64,000 nt of DNA from Mytilisepta virgata (lineage: Eukaryota > Mollusca > Bivalvia > Mytilida > Mytilidae). The stretch is taken from positions 53,572,230-53,636,229 of the forward strand of contig CM051516.1 in the NCBI GenBank assembly GCA_028015205.1, given 5' to 3'. The position numbers and the translations under genes are program-made. Below are positions 36,690 to 48,631 of the stretch, one piece after another. The notes beneath the pieces are model-generated. The model searched no databases and was not told the DNA's origin. It worked only from the letters and a program-made list of their open reading frames with translations. Each line of letters starts with the position of its first letter. Position 1 is the stretch's first letter.

Positions 36690-37080
36690 TTATATAACAA
36701 GTAATCTCACTCTGCTGAGGAGAATTTTGTCGTGCATATCGCACACATAAGTGTAACGAATAGACTGTATAATGTACAGTACATGTGACTGATAAGGAAA
36801 GAGGAAGTTCACAATTGGAAAGTTAAAATCATAAACATTGTCATAAAGTTTGATTTCATTCGCCTTGTGTTGTCTATGCTGAAGTAAAATTCTATGTATG
36901 AAGCAGAACTTCATATGTCTGGTGTCTCTTTATTTCGGGTTCTGTGGGGTAAATAAGATCTGGATAATCATTAAAGCTGGGATAATTGAGAGTCAGTAAA
37001 TTATCTATATAGCGAAAAGACATACGTGTGGTTTCTTTTCTTTCCCATTTAGTCGCTCTTAGCTTCATACAAAAATACAT
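36690..37080 (-). mobile_element. Penelope-like RT fragment
   Basis: Minus strand 37080-36892 reads SFRYIDNLLTLN, where the catalytic YIDD has become YIDN. A frame-shifted continuation resembles the block after the catalytic site of the 21.6-kb element. Dead fragment. Confidence 0.6.
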
Positions 37081-37134
37081 TCAAGAAAAAAATCGGCCAA
37101 AGTTTATAAGAAAGAACGGATATGGATTATGGTC

Positions 37135-37430
37135 AATTCCACAGAATCCCTGAAATGAACAGACCAAAACTAGACATCTACTGATCTAGTGTTCATCACC
37201 AGTGAGTAGGAAACACTATGTGGCTGTCCGAAATGACCCCGACAAAATAAACTAGTTTATAAATCAGGGGAATCAAAACACTACATCCGATTATCAAATA
37301 AGACTCTAATTTAACCATATACGTCAGTGGCCAAAACATTCCTGACTTTGGGACAGGCGGCAATAATATGTGGTGGGTGAAACTATTTGTGGTAGTACCA
37401 TTGCATTTATGGCCAAAAGCAAATAAAAAA
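37135..37430. repeat. Interspersed repeat, related to 18110-18600
   Basis: Contains attcctgactttgggacagg and tatgtggtgggtgaaact, the inverse of blocks in the 18.1-kb repeat. The minus-strand open frame 37196-37447 is a by-product. Confidence 0.4.
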
Positions 37431-37697
37431 AGCACAAATAGACACAAAGTATTAATATTTACACATTTTTAATGTTCCACAAAAGATTAACAATATAAAC
37501 AATTGTGATACAAGAAGAGCACTAGTGAATACAGAATACACTCAATAGAAGATAGAAAAAACTGAATATAATTGTAATATAGATTATACACATTTTCTTT
37601 GATCTCCTGACACAAGTCGGAATTAAGAGGGCTGATAACAAGCACCAGTAATATTAAAGATATTTAGTCAGCTGTACCATGTAACAAGCATGCGCAT

Positions 37698-40600
37698 TTA
37701 TTTATCTGTACCACACATGGTTTGGACAGTAAATCCAGCGTAAGAACAGAAATAAGTATTATAATCGGAACACCAGCAGGTGTTGAATCCGTCTGGAGAG
37801 ATAAAACTTTCACCAATAGCATGTTCTTTCCCTCCGTACGTACATGTTCCTGAAATGATTAAAAGAGAAACAAAATTCAAATAAATTATTTCGTTTGAAC
37901 ATGCTTTTCTATATAAGCTGCTTCATATGGATAATTCTAAAGGGAACTTATAGCACACAGTAAGATGTCTTTCAATGTAGAACTAATAATTCAAATTGTT
38001 TGCAAAGTTTTGAATTATCTATAACTGTAGAGTACTATTAAATAGGAAGTTTAAAAATGAAAACAAGAACTGTTTCATATAAGCAATTTTTCCTTAATTG
38101 CATAATTTGTTTTGATAATACAGAGATGTAGATATGAGCTACCTATTATATTTTGTTCTGTTTTATTTTATCGCATGATTATGTGAGCTTTTGTTTTCCA
38201 ATTAGGATACAAATGTGCATTAAACATCTTTCAAAAAAATGATTGTTGCAGATGAATATTATTATTCGAGTTGCAAACATTGCTGATAATTGCACAAATT
38301 TGGAAAATTTTATCACAATTTTCATTTCATTATTGAAATTAAGTTTAACATATGTCGTTTACATTAACAACTGTTGATTATTACATTTATGGCTTAATTA
38401 TATACTTATAACATATTTATTTAGCAATTTAATAGTAATTGACAACTGATAATTTACTGTAAACAGTTTTACAAATTGCCTCTGAATTAAACCGCTGTCA
38501 TACATTTAAAACGACTATACATTTGTACATGGACTTTTACTTCATGTACAAAGATGGACGCACTTCATTTGGGCGGATTTGCCAATTATCTTTTTTTGCA
38601 ATTGGGCGTTTTTTAGTTTTGCAATTGGGCGTTTTTTATTTTGCAATTGGGCGGACGTGTTTTACAGGTAAAATAGATGAAGTGTAACTAGTAAAATATG
38701 AAATAAATAGAGATGTCCTGCATCAGAACTTGCAGAAGTGCTTCTATTTTTTGTTCGTTGTCACCTGACTTTTAAACAATATGATTACATAAAAAGTGAT
38801 TGATTAAGATCTGAATTCACAAGTGTAGGATTAACTAAGATTTAATAGGATTAATTCAGTGTTGGTATTCAATTACGACAAAAAATATAAACAGTATGCA
38901 CATGACCTCTATGACATAATGTGAACGAAATTCGCAGTATAAATGTAATCATTTAGTCCGTAAAATACTAAGAGAAACCATGGACGACATAAAGTTGACA
39001 GAAACAAGCAGAGGGAAAAAGTGCTTAATCTATGATGGATATAATTTCCGTATTGACGCTACTCTGAAATCTGGTGACATTAGTTGGAGATGTGCTCGTA
39101 GTACTTGTAAGGCACGTTTGAGAACAGATACAAGTGGACTTCATGTGATATCTTCGAAAAACTCACATAATCACGACAGCAACGAACAGAAAATAGAAGC
39201 AAAACTTCTGCGAGTTCAGGTTAAAAGGAAAGCATTTGATGACATTACCGCTCGCCCGTCCAAAGTCATAAGAACTGAATTACAAAATTTCCCTGAATCG
39301 ACTTTAGAGCCTAAAGACTTGAAGAATGCTTCGCTTGCTTTATACCGACAGCGGAGAAAGGAATTTCCTACCTTGCCGAAAAACCGAATTGATACACATC
39401 AAATTTTGACAGAATTACAAATTGCCACGAGTAAAGATGAAAATTTTGTGCTACACAATGATGAGATTTCGGGAATTGTCATATTTTCTACATATACAAA
39501 TTTAGAGTGCATGTGTAAAACTGTAGACGAACTCTTTGTTGATGGAACTTTCAAAAGTTGCCCTAAACACTTTTATCAAATGTACTCTGTGCATGGCTGT
39601 AAGAATGGGAACTATGTTCCTTTGTTGTTTGCGTTACTTCCTGGAAAGTCTGAACAATGCTACAGAGACTTATGGAGTGCTATTATAACTCTTTGTGAAA
39701 ACCGAGATCTTGTTCTTTCACCGGCCAGTATCCATGTTGATTTTGAACGCTCAATGTTGAATGTGCTTCAGACAATATTTGCAACGTCTAGTATTGATTG
39801 CTGTCGCTTTCATTTAGGCCAGTCATGGTACAGGAAAATCCAGAATCTCGGACTCTCCGATCAGTACAAGGACAAGTCATGCGAGATTGGCAAGTGGCTC
39901 ACTAGCTTTTTTGGGTTGGCATTTCTATCTCCAGGTGATGTTGAGGATAGTTTTGTTGAAGACATCATGTCCGAAACACCACGGGATCCTCGGTGTACGA
40001 AGTTTGCAGATTACATTTTGGACAATTATGTGTCACAGGACTCGAGATACCCCCCATACTTATGGGCAGCTGCTCCTTCTATAAACTGTAAAAGGACCAA
40101 CAATGGACCGGAATCGTTCCACGGACACTTCAATGCTCAGTTCTGTAGTGCTCACCCAAATCTGTTCATTTTCATCGATGTATTAAAGCAAGTTCAGGCT
40201 ACATCTTACATCAAAGTCCGTGCTTTAAACAACGAGTCGACACCAAGAAGAGTAGATAGAGACAAAATCAGACTTCTGATGACCGAGTACGGAAAGTATA
40301 CATCTGGTGACATTTCGCGGAAGGAGTTCATAAAGGTTGTGGGGTACAAATTCCAAGTCCGAACAGACATGTAAATGTAGAACAGTTATGTGTACAGTTA
40401 TTTTTCCAGTGCTAAAGTTTCAGACTGTTAGAAACAGTGCTTAGTTTATTTTATTTATTTATGAACAGTATTTTATGAAAGTTTTATGTTTATTTTAAGA
40501 TATTTTTAAAAGATTTTAAAATGTTTTTAAAGAAATATTTTTTTGAGTATTTTATGTCTATTTTAGAACATTTCCTATAAAGTTATGTTTTTCATCAACA

Positions 40601-43600
40601 TTTTATGTCTATTTTTAGATCAATTTCAAACACGAAAATATTTTTATGAAAGTTTTATCTATTTTATGAAATTTCAAAAGAATATTTTTAGTATTTTAGC
40701 AATTTGTATGTATGTATGATATTGTTATGAAATAAATTTATATGTAAAAATTCTATGTTTTAGGATGCCAATAAAACTAAAAATACTTTTAATACAAATA
40801 TAATTGTAACCCGAAAACTACATGTTGGTTAGATTAGTCATCGGAAAATCACAGGTAATCAGCCCATTTGAAAAAATTGCATTCCGCCCATTTGCAATTT
40901 TTTTTCAGCCCAATTGAAATACTTTTTCAGCCCAATTGAAAAAAAAATTCAGCCCAATTGAAATCACAATCCGCCCAATTGAAAGACTACCACAAAGATC
41001 GTCGACGGCATAATTACACATGAAGTACACCCTATCTGATAACAAAATAGGTTTCCTTACAAACTACTGTTTTCGTCTGAAAACTGAAACATGTATACTT
41101 AACATCAGATATTTCGAAAACGAGCAATGTTTACATTTTGTAGACGATAAATGTATATTTCAATATAATATTAAGGTTTATTTACTAACGATAGAATATA
41201 AGCCCTCATATGATAAAACCTGTTATTTCATATCAGAGAAAATTTAATTGTTTTTATTGGTTAAAACATGGTCATGTGGTATTTATTAATCTGCGTTAAA
41301 ATGCCAAGCAGGCATTATTACCACACGGTAATGTCTGCTTGCAATTTAGAGTTACGTCACCTTTTTTAAAACGCAAACGTGATGCAGCAGTTGTTAATTC
41401 AATTCTAGACAATTCTAGATCAAATTTTGGTTTCAATGAAATAAAAACAATACTTGCACAAATAGTATTGTTGTTATATTATATAACAGGGTGACTTTTT
41501 TATATACTTAGTAGGCATAATAGAATAATAAATTCTTGTTAGTAATGTTTGAAGTAGAAAAAAGAATATACATGAGGAACTTCCGTGAATGTACAATATA
41601 CCAGCATAGCACCAAAAGTAATGACAGAAACATAAACACACATCCAGAGGTCATCATGAGGTATTCAATATACATGTACATGTAAGGAACCCACACCCAG
41701 CAGATTTATATTCTTCAATGAAATAAACACAATAGTTGCTTATATAGAGGGCATTATCATGATAAATCGACTGCCCTCGGGACAGATACTGCCTTCAATA
41801 TTGATAATGCCCGTGCCTGCGGCTCGGGCATTATCAATGTTTCAGGCAATATCAGTCCCTTGGGCAGTCACTATATCATGATAATGCCCTCTATATAAGC
41901 AACTATTGTACAATTAATACAATATAAAATGTCAAAGTACGCCAATACGACACATACCCGTCCAATATGCCGTATTGACTTGTCAATATGACATATTGGA
42001 CTGGTTAGTCAATAAAGGATCATATTGGACTAGTCAATATGACATATTGGACTGGTTAGTCAATAAAGGTATAATTTCGCATGATTTTCCATATTGGCTT
42101 AGTTATTAGTCCTTGGCTAGCCATATTGGACTTCGGCTTCGCCTCAGTCCAATATGGCTTGCCTCGGTCCAATATGGCTAGCCAAGGACTAATAACTAAG
42201 CCAATATGGAAAACCTTACGCAATAATACTATATTATTATACAGTTGTATTTTTAATCCAATGAGAAAGAGCCATTTATGACATGTGACCTCCAAATATT
42301 TTTCCGTATTGTACAACCGGAAGTAAACATTTTCCGTATTGGACGTCCCAAAAAAGCCGTATTTTTTTCGTATTGTACGATCGGAAGTAAAAACAGGAAA
42401 AGTGTTTATGACGTCGTAGTTAAATAGATTACGCGCCAAAACTTTTCCCAAATCAGCTAGCAAAGTAAACTTGTATTTGATTTCTAATTCAGTTTTTTCA
42501 ATCAGTGTAGAGCGTAAAAAGGTAGGATATATAGATTGTAGAAAAAATATACTGTCTAGTGTAAGACAAGAAAGATCGACTCAAGAAATGCTCAGTAGAC
42601 TTTGGAATGCCATTTAGCTAGTCCAAATAAATTGTTAATTTCCCGACAAAGAACATGCATTGGTTATTCAAACTTTTGTCTGAATATGTTGAACTGTATA
42701 ATAAACAGATTATTTTACAGTGTTATGTACAATACGAAAAATATTGTACATAACACTGTAAAATAACCTAATAGTATTCATTAAAACTAAAAATAAACTG
42801 TTTAGTAAAAGCTCGAGGAGGATGAATTGTAACCTGCATATACATATAAATGGAAGACTTGAAAAGCTTGCGATATGCCTTAACGCAATATAAATTTAAC
42901 TGAGTGGTTGAAAATGAAAAACATGAAATGTTGGATTGCCCAGTCCACGCAGTTACGTGAACACAGTTTTAATGCATTGTACAGCCTTGACAATAAATAA
43001 TTCTTTCATGAGTTTGTCAGATAATGAGAAATGTATTTTATTTTTTACATATGAGAATATTTTCCTTTTATATACTGCCAAAATCTGCCATGATATTTTA
43101 TTTCTAAGAAAATATAATTTTTCTTGCTTCGGTATTATTGTTTTTCCCATATTTTATATATCAATATTTTTTAAAGAATTTGAATAAAGTTTTCTTACAT
43201 AGTTTTAGACTCTCATAATTCTTTTTAAGAATGGCTGTTTACCGATATGTTTTGTCGTATTTTTCATGTATAAGTATGTATTTTTTTTAATATAAGATTA
43301 ATAGTTTCTCACACGAGTTCAAAATAAAGACTGGGAAATCTTCAACGAATTTTAAAAACGAGTTGAAGATTTTCCAGTTCTTCATTGTTGAACGAGTGTA
43401 AGTACCTATTTCTTCCGTAAAAAAACAAGGGTTTAGGCCTCGCACACCTATGTATGTTTAGTATGAACAACCGAAAATATACAGTTACGTTAGGTTTGAT
43501 TGGTCAAGAGTCACACTAAACGAATGTATTAAGGATTCTCATTGGACATTATACCGAATGAAGACGAACGCACGTGAAGTCGTCTTCACTCGGTCGTCTG

Positions 43601-45461
43601 AACTCTAAAACGGCCATTTACGGAAGAAGTAAGAGACTTGAATAAAAGAATGTTTTGTCTCGTTTTGTGCATTTACCTTCACAATATGAAGTACAAATAC
43701 TGTATTCACTTGACAGAGGATTTTCGCAGCTTGGTTTAGGACAGACCCATTCTTTGCAAATGGTGGAGTTTCCATAGCTCGTACATAATCTGTCTCGTCC
43801 TTCATCCCAGTTTATATCATCATACGACGAGTACACTACACACTGATTTTTAACAGTAGGAAACCCTACAATAATTCAACAACAGTAAACATTTATGAGA
43901 TATATTGAAACAAATAGTTCATGATGAGGGCCATATAGTAACACAGGCAGGGCAATCTAAAAATAGTGAAGCTAAGTTCCATATAATGTTTTTGGAGTGA
44001 CCTGCCGGTCTATATATTGTCATTTGGCCGGAAATGTTTTGTACTTTTTCTTATATTATACTTGTAAATCATTTGTAGACGACAGTACTGCAATAGTCGA
44101 TGAGGCTACTTAAAGAACATTTTCACGCCCCCAAAATAGCTCAAATATTTGTGATGTTAATATTAGTGGGAATCCTGCTTAGAATCAGTACCATTTCTGT
44201 AAATATTAATGTACTGCTGATAAATTACATCCAAATTATTTTTGACCCCGTGCATATACAACATTTGACTAAATGGTCAACCAACGGAAAAGAATGCCAA
44301 GTAGTTCACCTCATTTTACAGAATCAATTATTCTTTGTAATTGTTCATTTGTGAAAGAAGACACCCGAATCTGGCCACCAGATATGTTTATATCGAAATT
44401 AAAACGCAATATAAGCCGGTAGCGATTCCGGTAAAAAGTCGTATATTGTACGATTATATAGATCAGGGAAAATTAAGCGAGAAAAAGCAATAAGTACAAT
44501 GTATATAATAATTTCTCCTATTCTTGACGTGTTTAATTGGTGGGATAAAAATACATAATATTTTTAACCACTTCCCGGTGATTAAATTTCTACGTGGGAA
44601 TTACCGCCCTTTTTTATACTGTTATTGGAACGATAAACTAGAGAAGTCCCGAAATGACGTCTATGTAAACAAACCACATAGCAACGACATTTTCTTGAGG
44701 TTTTTGTCGAAAATCATAGGAGAAACAGATTCTCCTTCTATTTACTCGTGAGTTATGGAATTTATCCACCCTCAATAGTTAAATTTTAGATTTTAACACG
44801 CTCGCTAAAGGCTCGCGTGTTGAAAACCGAAAATTTAACTATCTCGGATGGAGAAATTCCAAAACCCACTCGTACCTGAAGGAGAATCTATATGTAAATA
44901 CAGAATGCACTAATAAAAAGTAATTGTTATTCAGGGTAAAGCTTCTTTAGTACACTAATCATGTATCTGAATATGTTTGTTTTATACTCTTTAATTTATT
45001 TATTATTTATTTACATCTATATAATCCTATAATCATGATAATCCTTGCGGGAAAATATTTAAATGACGTTGTTGTTTATTAAATGTGTTAACTTAAACTT
45101 TCTAAGCGGAAACAGGAACTCTCTGACATGTTCATGTCTTATTGACTTCAGTTGTATGTGTTTTCTATGTTACATACTACATTTACTATAAAAAAGACAA
45201 TTTTTTTTTATCTTAGACAACTCACTTGGTATTCCCAAAATTTCCCAAAACTATAGGAAAAATAATATTTGAAGCAAGAATAGATGAAATTGTACAAAAG
45301 AATATACATACATGTATGTACAAATTCATGAGAGTAAGAAGGAGCAAAAATAAATGTTCTTGAAAGAAAGCTTCCTTGTGTAATGCTAACTGAAAGAACT
45401 CACCAACAGCAAGGTAAACTAGTCCTGGGAACATAAGGTACATACATCTTGAGTATTTCAT
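37698..45461 (-). CDS. Small secreted VWC-like cysteine-rich protein (three exons)
   Basis: Exons, in gene order: 45461-45404, 43865-43677, 37849-37698 (TAA 37700-37698). All junctions are AG/GT and phases fit: 58+189+152 = 399 nt, 132 aa. Exon 1 is almost exactly a signal peptide (MKYSRCMYLMFPGLVYLAVG). The mature part has 12 Cys, a sequon NST, and a last exon CTYGGKEHAIGESF..DGFNTCWC that matches the von Willebrand factor C pattern (C-x-Y-G-G-K..G-E-S-F..D-G-x-N-x-C-x-C), with Phe where many VWC domains have Cys. Exon 2 forms a second, looser Cys module. The role is unknown: matrix, defence or signalling are all possible. Intron 2 (37850-43676) contains the MULE transposon on the opposite strand. 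Confidence 0.8.
38548..38555 (+). repeat. Left target-site duplication of the MULE
   Basis: acaaagat immediately left of the element; the same 8 bases are at 40992-40999 immediately right of it. Confidence 0.7.
38556..40991 (+). mobile_element. Structurally complete Mutator-like (MULE) transposon
   Basis: A 2436-bp element bounded by an 8-bp duplication (acaaagat). The outer ~24 bp of both ends are inverted copies with 17 of 24 matches, including the core ttggggcgga-type block (left ttgggcggatt; right, inverted, the same). Inside each end, the motif caattgggcg is repeated three to five times (38580-38655), and in inverse orientation (gcccaattg, 40860-40986), as sub-terminal repeats that could bind transposase. 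It carries one intact transposase gene. It lies in intron 2 of the VWC-like gene. Confidence 0.82.
38980..40374 (+). CDS. FLYWCH-MULE transposase, intact
   Basis: 464 codons, no intron, no stop. The N-terminus is a FLYWCH-type zinc finger with WRCARSTCKARL and HNH-like ligands (Cys38, Cys43, His63, His65). A MULE transposase core follows: VDGTF with the first catalytic Asp (188), HVDFERSM with the second Asp (254), CCRFH (His278), and NNGPESFHGHFN with the likely catalytic Glu (378). All three acidic residues of a DDE transposase are in place. Family knowledge: such enzymes cut at TIRs and leave 8-11-bp duplications, agreeing with the flanks seen here. The complete frame suggests recent activity or selection; domestication is possible but not needed to explain it. 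Confidence 0.9.
   Translation: MDDIKLTETSRGKKCLIYDGYNFRIDATLKSGDISWRCARSTCKARLRTDTSGLHVISSKNSHNHDSNEQKIEAKLLRVQVKRKAFDDITARPSKVIRTELQNFPESTLEPKDLKNASLALYRQRRKEFPTLPKNRIDTHQILTELQIATSKDENFVLHNDEISGIVIFSTYTNLECMCKTVDELFVDGTFKSCPKHFYQMYSVHGCKNGNYVPLLFALLPGKSEQCYRDLWSAIITLCENRDLVLSPASIHVDFERSMLNVLQTIFATSSIDCCRFHLGQSWYRKIQNLGLSDQYKDKSCEIGKWLTSFFGLAFLSPGDVEDSFVEDIMSETPRDPRCTKFADYILDNYVSQDSRYPPYLWAAAPSINCKRTNNGPESFHGHFNAQFCSAHPNLFIFIDVLKQVQATSYIKVRALNNESTPRRVDRDKIRLLMTEYGKYTSGDISRKEFIKVVGYKFQVRTDM
40992..40999 (+). repeat. Right target-site duplication of the MULE
   Basis: acaaagat, pairing with 38548-38555. Confidence 0.7.
41729..41909. repeat. 181-bp palindrome with exact 36-bp outer arms
   Basis: 41729-41764 is the exact reverse complement of 41874-41909 (starts acaatagttgcttatataga). 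The inner part continues as a near-perfect inverted repeat around a GC-rich centre (cgtgcctgcggctcg). Likely a fold-back element. Confidence 0.9.
41982..42069. repeat. Exact 37-bp direct repeat beside a palindrome
   Basis: 41982-42018 and 42033-42069 are identical (gtcaatatgacatattggac onward), next to the 42085 hairpin, whose arms also contain catattggac. Confidence 0.85.
42085..42213. mobile_element. Fold-back MITE, exact 47-bp arms
   Basis: 42085-42131 is the exact reverse complement of 42167-42213; the centre is ttcggcttcgcctcagtcca-like. The same family recurs at 54519-54652 with diverged arms, and both are followed by acgcRataatactatattat. The overlapping open frames on both strands are palindrome artefacts. 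Confidence 0.85.
42711..42765. repeat. Perfect 24-bp hairpin
   Basis: Arms 42711-42734 and 42742-42765 are exact inverses (tattttacagtgttatgtac start) with a 7-base loop cgaaaaa. Confidence 0.9.
43309..43402. repeat. Imperfect palindrome
   Basis: ctcacacgagttcaa and gactgggaaatcttcaac on the left pair with gttgaagattttccagttc and ttgaacgagtgtaa on the right. Confidence 0.7.
44728..44892. repeat. Imperfect palindrome with GC-rich centre
   Basis: agattctccttc on the left pairs with gaaggagaatct on the right. Inner arms pair atggaatttatcca with tggagaaattcca, and tagttaaatttt with aaaatttaacta; the centre is cacgctcgctaaaggctcgc. Confidence 0.75.
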
Positions 45462-45879
45462 TTTGCTCTGAAGACTAATACAACGACACCGGTTTAAAAA
45501 TGCAGTTATCTCCGACAGAACACGCATATCACGTGATTTGTTTTCCTTTTACACGATATGTCCACGCTATTATTTTCAATGTTATTGTTATGAATACAGC
45601 CAGTTTGAATTGCTCACCAATGATAACAGTCGACCTTCAATTTAATATCTGTAATACAAAATGTCATGTACATGTTTTCATACATTTTCCGTAATTTTCA
45701 ATTATTACAATTATTTCAATATATAATGCTGTTAACACTATTTTACTTCTGTTATATAAGATATATAACTTCCCTTCAAATTAAACTAATTTGTATATAA
45801 ATAGTCGTCTTTAATCCGAAAATGTGAGCGAAGATTCGGTCAAATGTTGCAATGTTCAAGACCGTTTGCCATGATAAAA

Positions 45880-46080
45880 TGGATCAGGTGTCTCTTTAAT
45901 GGACCGGTTGTTGCTGTACCAAATCAGACTATCCTGACTCTCTGTTGTGTTTAAATTTGTGTTTTGTCCTCTTTTATGTCATTTTGTTTCCTGGGTTCTG
46001 TCTGTTGGGTAGCGATGATTGATTGGTATGTCATTGTTCACCTTTCCTGTTATCCATTTGTTCTTTATGCAATTTATAAT
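45880..46080 (+). repeat. Interspersed repeat family R (copy 4)
   Basis: accaaatcagactatcctga, gggttctgtctgttgggt and ggtatgtcattgttcacc match the copies at 24500, 34430 and 36230. Confidence 0.6.
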
Positions 46081-46680
46081 ATGAATTAAATTTTGATTTA
46101 AATTAAATAAAGGAAATGAAAGGTAAAGCTCATTGGGTCCGTTTCACTAGAAAGACAAAAATATACTCGTCATAAGATATCTTCTGTTGTTTTATACTGC
46201 ATTCTGTTGCAGAACATTCTTAATGCGTGTCCAACAAAAACTTTAGAATTGTTTTATGTTCTGTTGATTTCTATGATTCTGAAACGAATTAGTCTAAATA
46301 TGCGTTTACACAACAAAATAATGCTTTCGAATGCGTTTTGATAATGAAAGGACGTTTGAACGCACAATGCGTTTTGAAACGTTTCGAGAAAGTCTTGCGT
46401 TGAGTAATAACTGTACGTCTGAACACACCATTATTTCTACCTTATGGCGACTCCACTGCTCCCCCGGGGTCAACGTCATAATGGCTACGACGTCAGACTA
46501 TTGCCGAAGACGTAATACAATGACAAGGGGCTGTTACCCTTGAAACGGTAAACAAATGAACACTAGATGGCGTTCAATTACTTCGCCTTGACCTTAAATA
46601 ATCATACTTGGAAAACAAAAAAATATACCATATTTAAACGATGAAATACGCTTATCAAAACGATACACGTTCAATCGGTA
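46081..46680. other. Intergenic DNA, no supported gene
   Basis: A 70-codon open frame at 46331-46543 sits in a stretch with short internal repeats (aatgcgttttga). It has no recognised domain, splice context or signal peptide. Confidence 0.4.
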
Positions 46681-46682
46681 AC

Positions 46683-47235
46683 ATATCCACTTGGTCTATT
46701 CCCATTGCGTCTACTATAATATGACAAATTTCTGTCTTTTTTCAAGTTTTATTATCTCTTTGTTATTGTAGACCAATTGGAATAGATCAAGTAGGCTTAA
46801 ATCTTCAAAGGATAGACATTAGTTTGATTCTGAAGTTTTGTTTTAGACTATTTTCTCAGTTGTTATTAAATCAAACATCTTTGTGTAAAAATTGTATTAA
46901 TTTCAACTTCTTCATTTCTGCATTCTGTGTAATTCCTTCGTTTATGTTCAAATTTTCGAACCTATTCAATTACTATTTAATTTCACTCATTCATGGATGT
47001 TATCCTTTTATAATCATATAAATCATAAAAAACCAATGGAAAAATTTCTAAAATAAAAAAAAATCTATATATACATGTATATTTATTTTACATACAGATT
47101 TTGATTCATTAAATAGGAAAAATAATATAAAATTTTTAAAGTAGACGGGCCAAATGCAACTCATTTAACATTAGACAAAATAAGAGTAGATTAGATGAGA
47201 ATAGACCTATTGGGAGTAGACCAAGTGGCAATGAA
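46683..47235. repeat. Inverted-repeat unit around CCACTTGGTCTA
   Basis: ccacttggtctattcccatt at 46688 recurs inverted at about 46770-46793 (gtagaccaattggaatagat) and again inverted at about 47195-47230 (gtagaccaagtggcaatg). This gives a short hairpin nested in a longer inverted pair about 550 bp apart, possibly a degraded TIR element. Confidence 0.5.
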
Positions 47236-47732
47236 CCGCTCAACCACACCATCCACACTGAACGAAATGCTAAACCATACGTTTTACGCTAAAATAGCAT
47301 TTATAGTACCGTTTTTGTATTAGGTAATCATAAATTGTATGTTTAGATTTCGTAAATTGTCTGTACATTGTTCATCGATAGTGTTAACTTTTATGTCACA
47401 CGGTGTGTATTTCACAGCTGCTATGTGCTATAAACTGTACAAAACCGAAAATTTTTAGATGTATAGTTAATAAATTTGTAACGTATCGTAAAAGCCTTCC
47501 CAGACCTTGATACATAACTTCCAATTTCAGAGTGAAACAACACAAATTTACATCAATTTTAGGATGAAACTTTAGCCATTGTAGATGTTGCCGTGTGAGA
47601 CAAAAGTACCTTATATCATACCGTAACTGGAGTTTTTGTGTAAACAATATGTATTGATGTACATGTATGCTTATTTTATAGTTTCATAAATTTGTTATAT
47701 CAATTTAGTTATTTAACTTGTTTCAGGTTCCA

Positions 47733-48099
47733 ATCGCCTCGGTGGTCTCGTAGTAGCGTGCTCGCCTCGAGTGCGCAAGACCGCGGGTTCGAACCCCGGC
47801 TGGGTCAAACCAAATACATTAAAATTGGTAGTTGCTGCTTCTCCGCCAAGCACGCGGCATCTTGGAGTAAGAGCAAAGATCGACCTTTCGGTTCGGGGTC
47901 GGTATAATGTGTCCGAGTGGGGTGATATGTCTTCCTGCGGACAGTTAACTTGTGAGCTAGCACATTAAAAATCCGACTCAGCGTGTCGGTCTAGTACAAA
48001 GCAGGAATCATATTCATTGTCATATCAACATGCTCTCGTCCTGATATGCACCTGGTTGCCACTGGACCTTAAACAGTAGTCACCCACCCATCCATCAAA
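47733..48099 (+). mobile_element. Full-length tRNA-headed SINE with target duplication
   Basis: Flanked by the 8-bp repeat aggttcca (47725-47732 and 48100-48107). The head has an A-box-like tggtctcgtagtagcg and a strong B box gggttcgaaccccg with a paired T-arm. Body and tail match the element at 506-846. The two overlapping plus-strand open frames are artefacts. Confidence 0.88.
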
Positions 48100-48554
48100 A
48101 GGTTCCAGTGAGAAAAAATAATTATTCATTAATACTTGTAATGATAACCACATAAAACTTCCAATTTGATAAAAGAGGAACCACACACACAAAATAAAGT
48201 TTGAAAGTTATATAAACTATTATAATTATATACTACATATATATGTGCGTTTTTGTCCGTATTTAAAATAATTGGCGGCGATCAACATTTCGCTAAATGA
48301 TTACATTCACAATCATTGTTAATAAAAAAAAATCACAAACTTACAAAACAAGCATTATATAGTTTGTTACGGCATATTCCGTACGATCAGAAATTGTATA
48401 GAGTGCAACATGCACCGTGCATTTTGCATGTAACGTACAAATTGTATATCAAAACTAGGAAGGCAGGTATTAATTATTGAAACATCGCACACCTCATCTG
48501 AAACTACTATACAAGGTCATGTGATACACGTATTATATTTTTATTTGATATCGT

Positions 48555-48625
48555 CGACAGACATGTAAAGAGGACAAATATACCAAAAAACCGCAGTCCA
48601 TTAGACAGACAAACCCGGGAAGACC
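48555..48625 (-). repeat. Penelope-like tail fragment
   Basis: gaggacaaatataccaaaaa and agacagacaaacccgggaag match 21295-21360 in the same orientation. It abuts the minisatellite element that starts at 48632. Confidence 0.6.
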
Positions 48626-48631
48626 GTAATA

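Noticed and set aside
42056..42463. 135-codon minus-strand frame and its plus-strand partner
   Set aside because: Both run through an exact 47-bp-arm palindrome, which yields matching frames on both strands; no domain or splice context.
46331..46543. 70-codon open frame as a gene
   Set aside because: No domain, signal or splice support and short internal repeats.
47738..47810. Possible true tRNA gene
   Set aside because: The B box and T-arm are good, but acceptor ends do not pair, and the body, tail and 8-bp target duplication identify a SINE.
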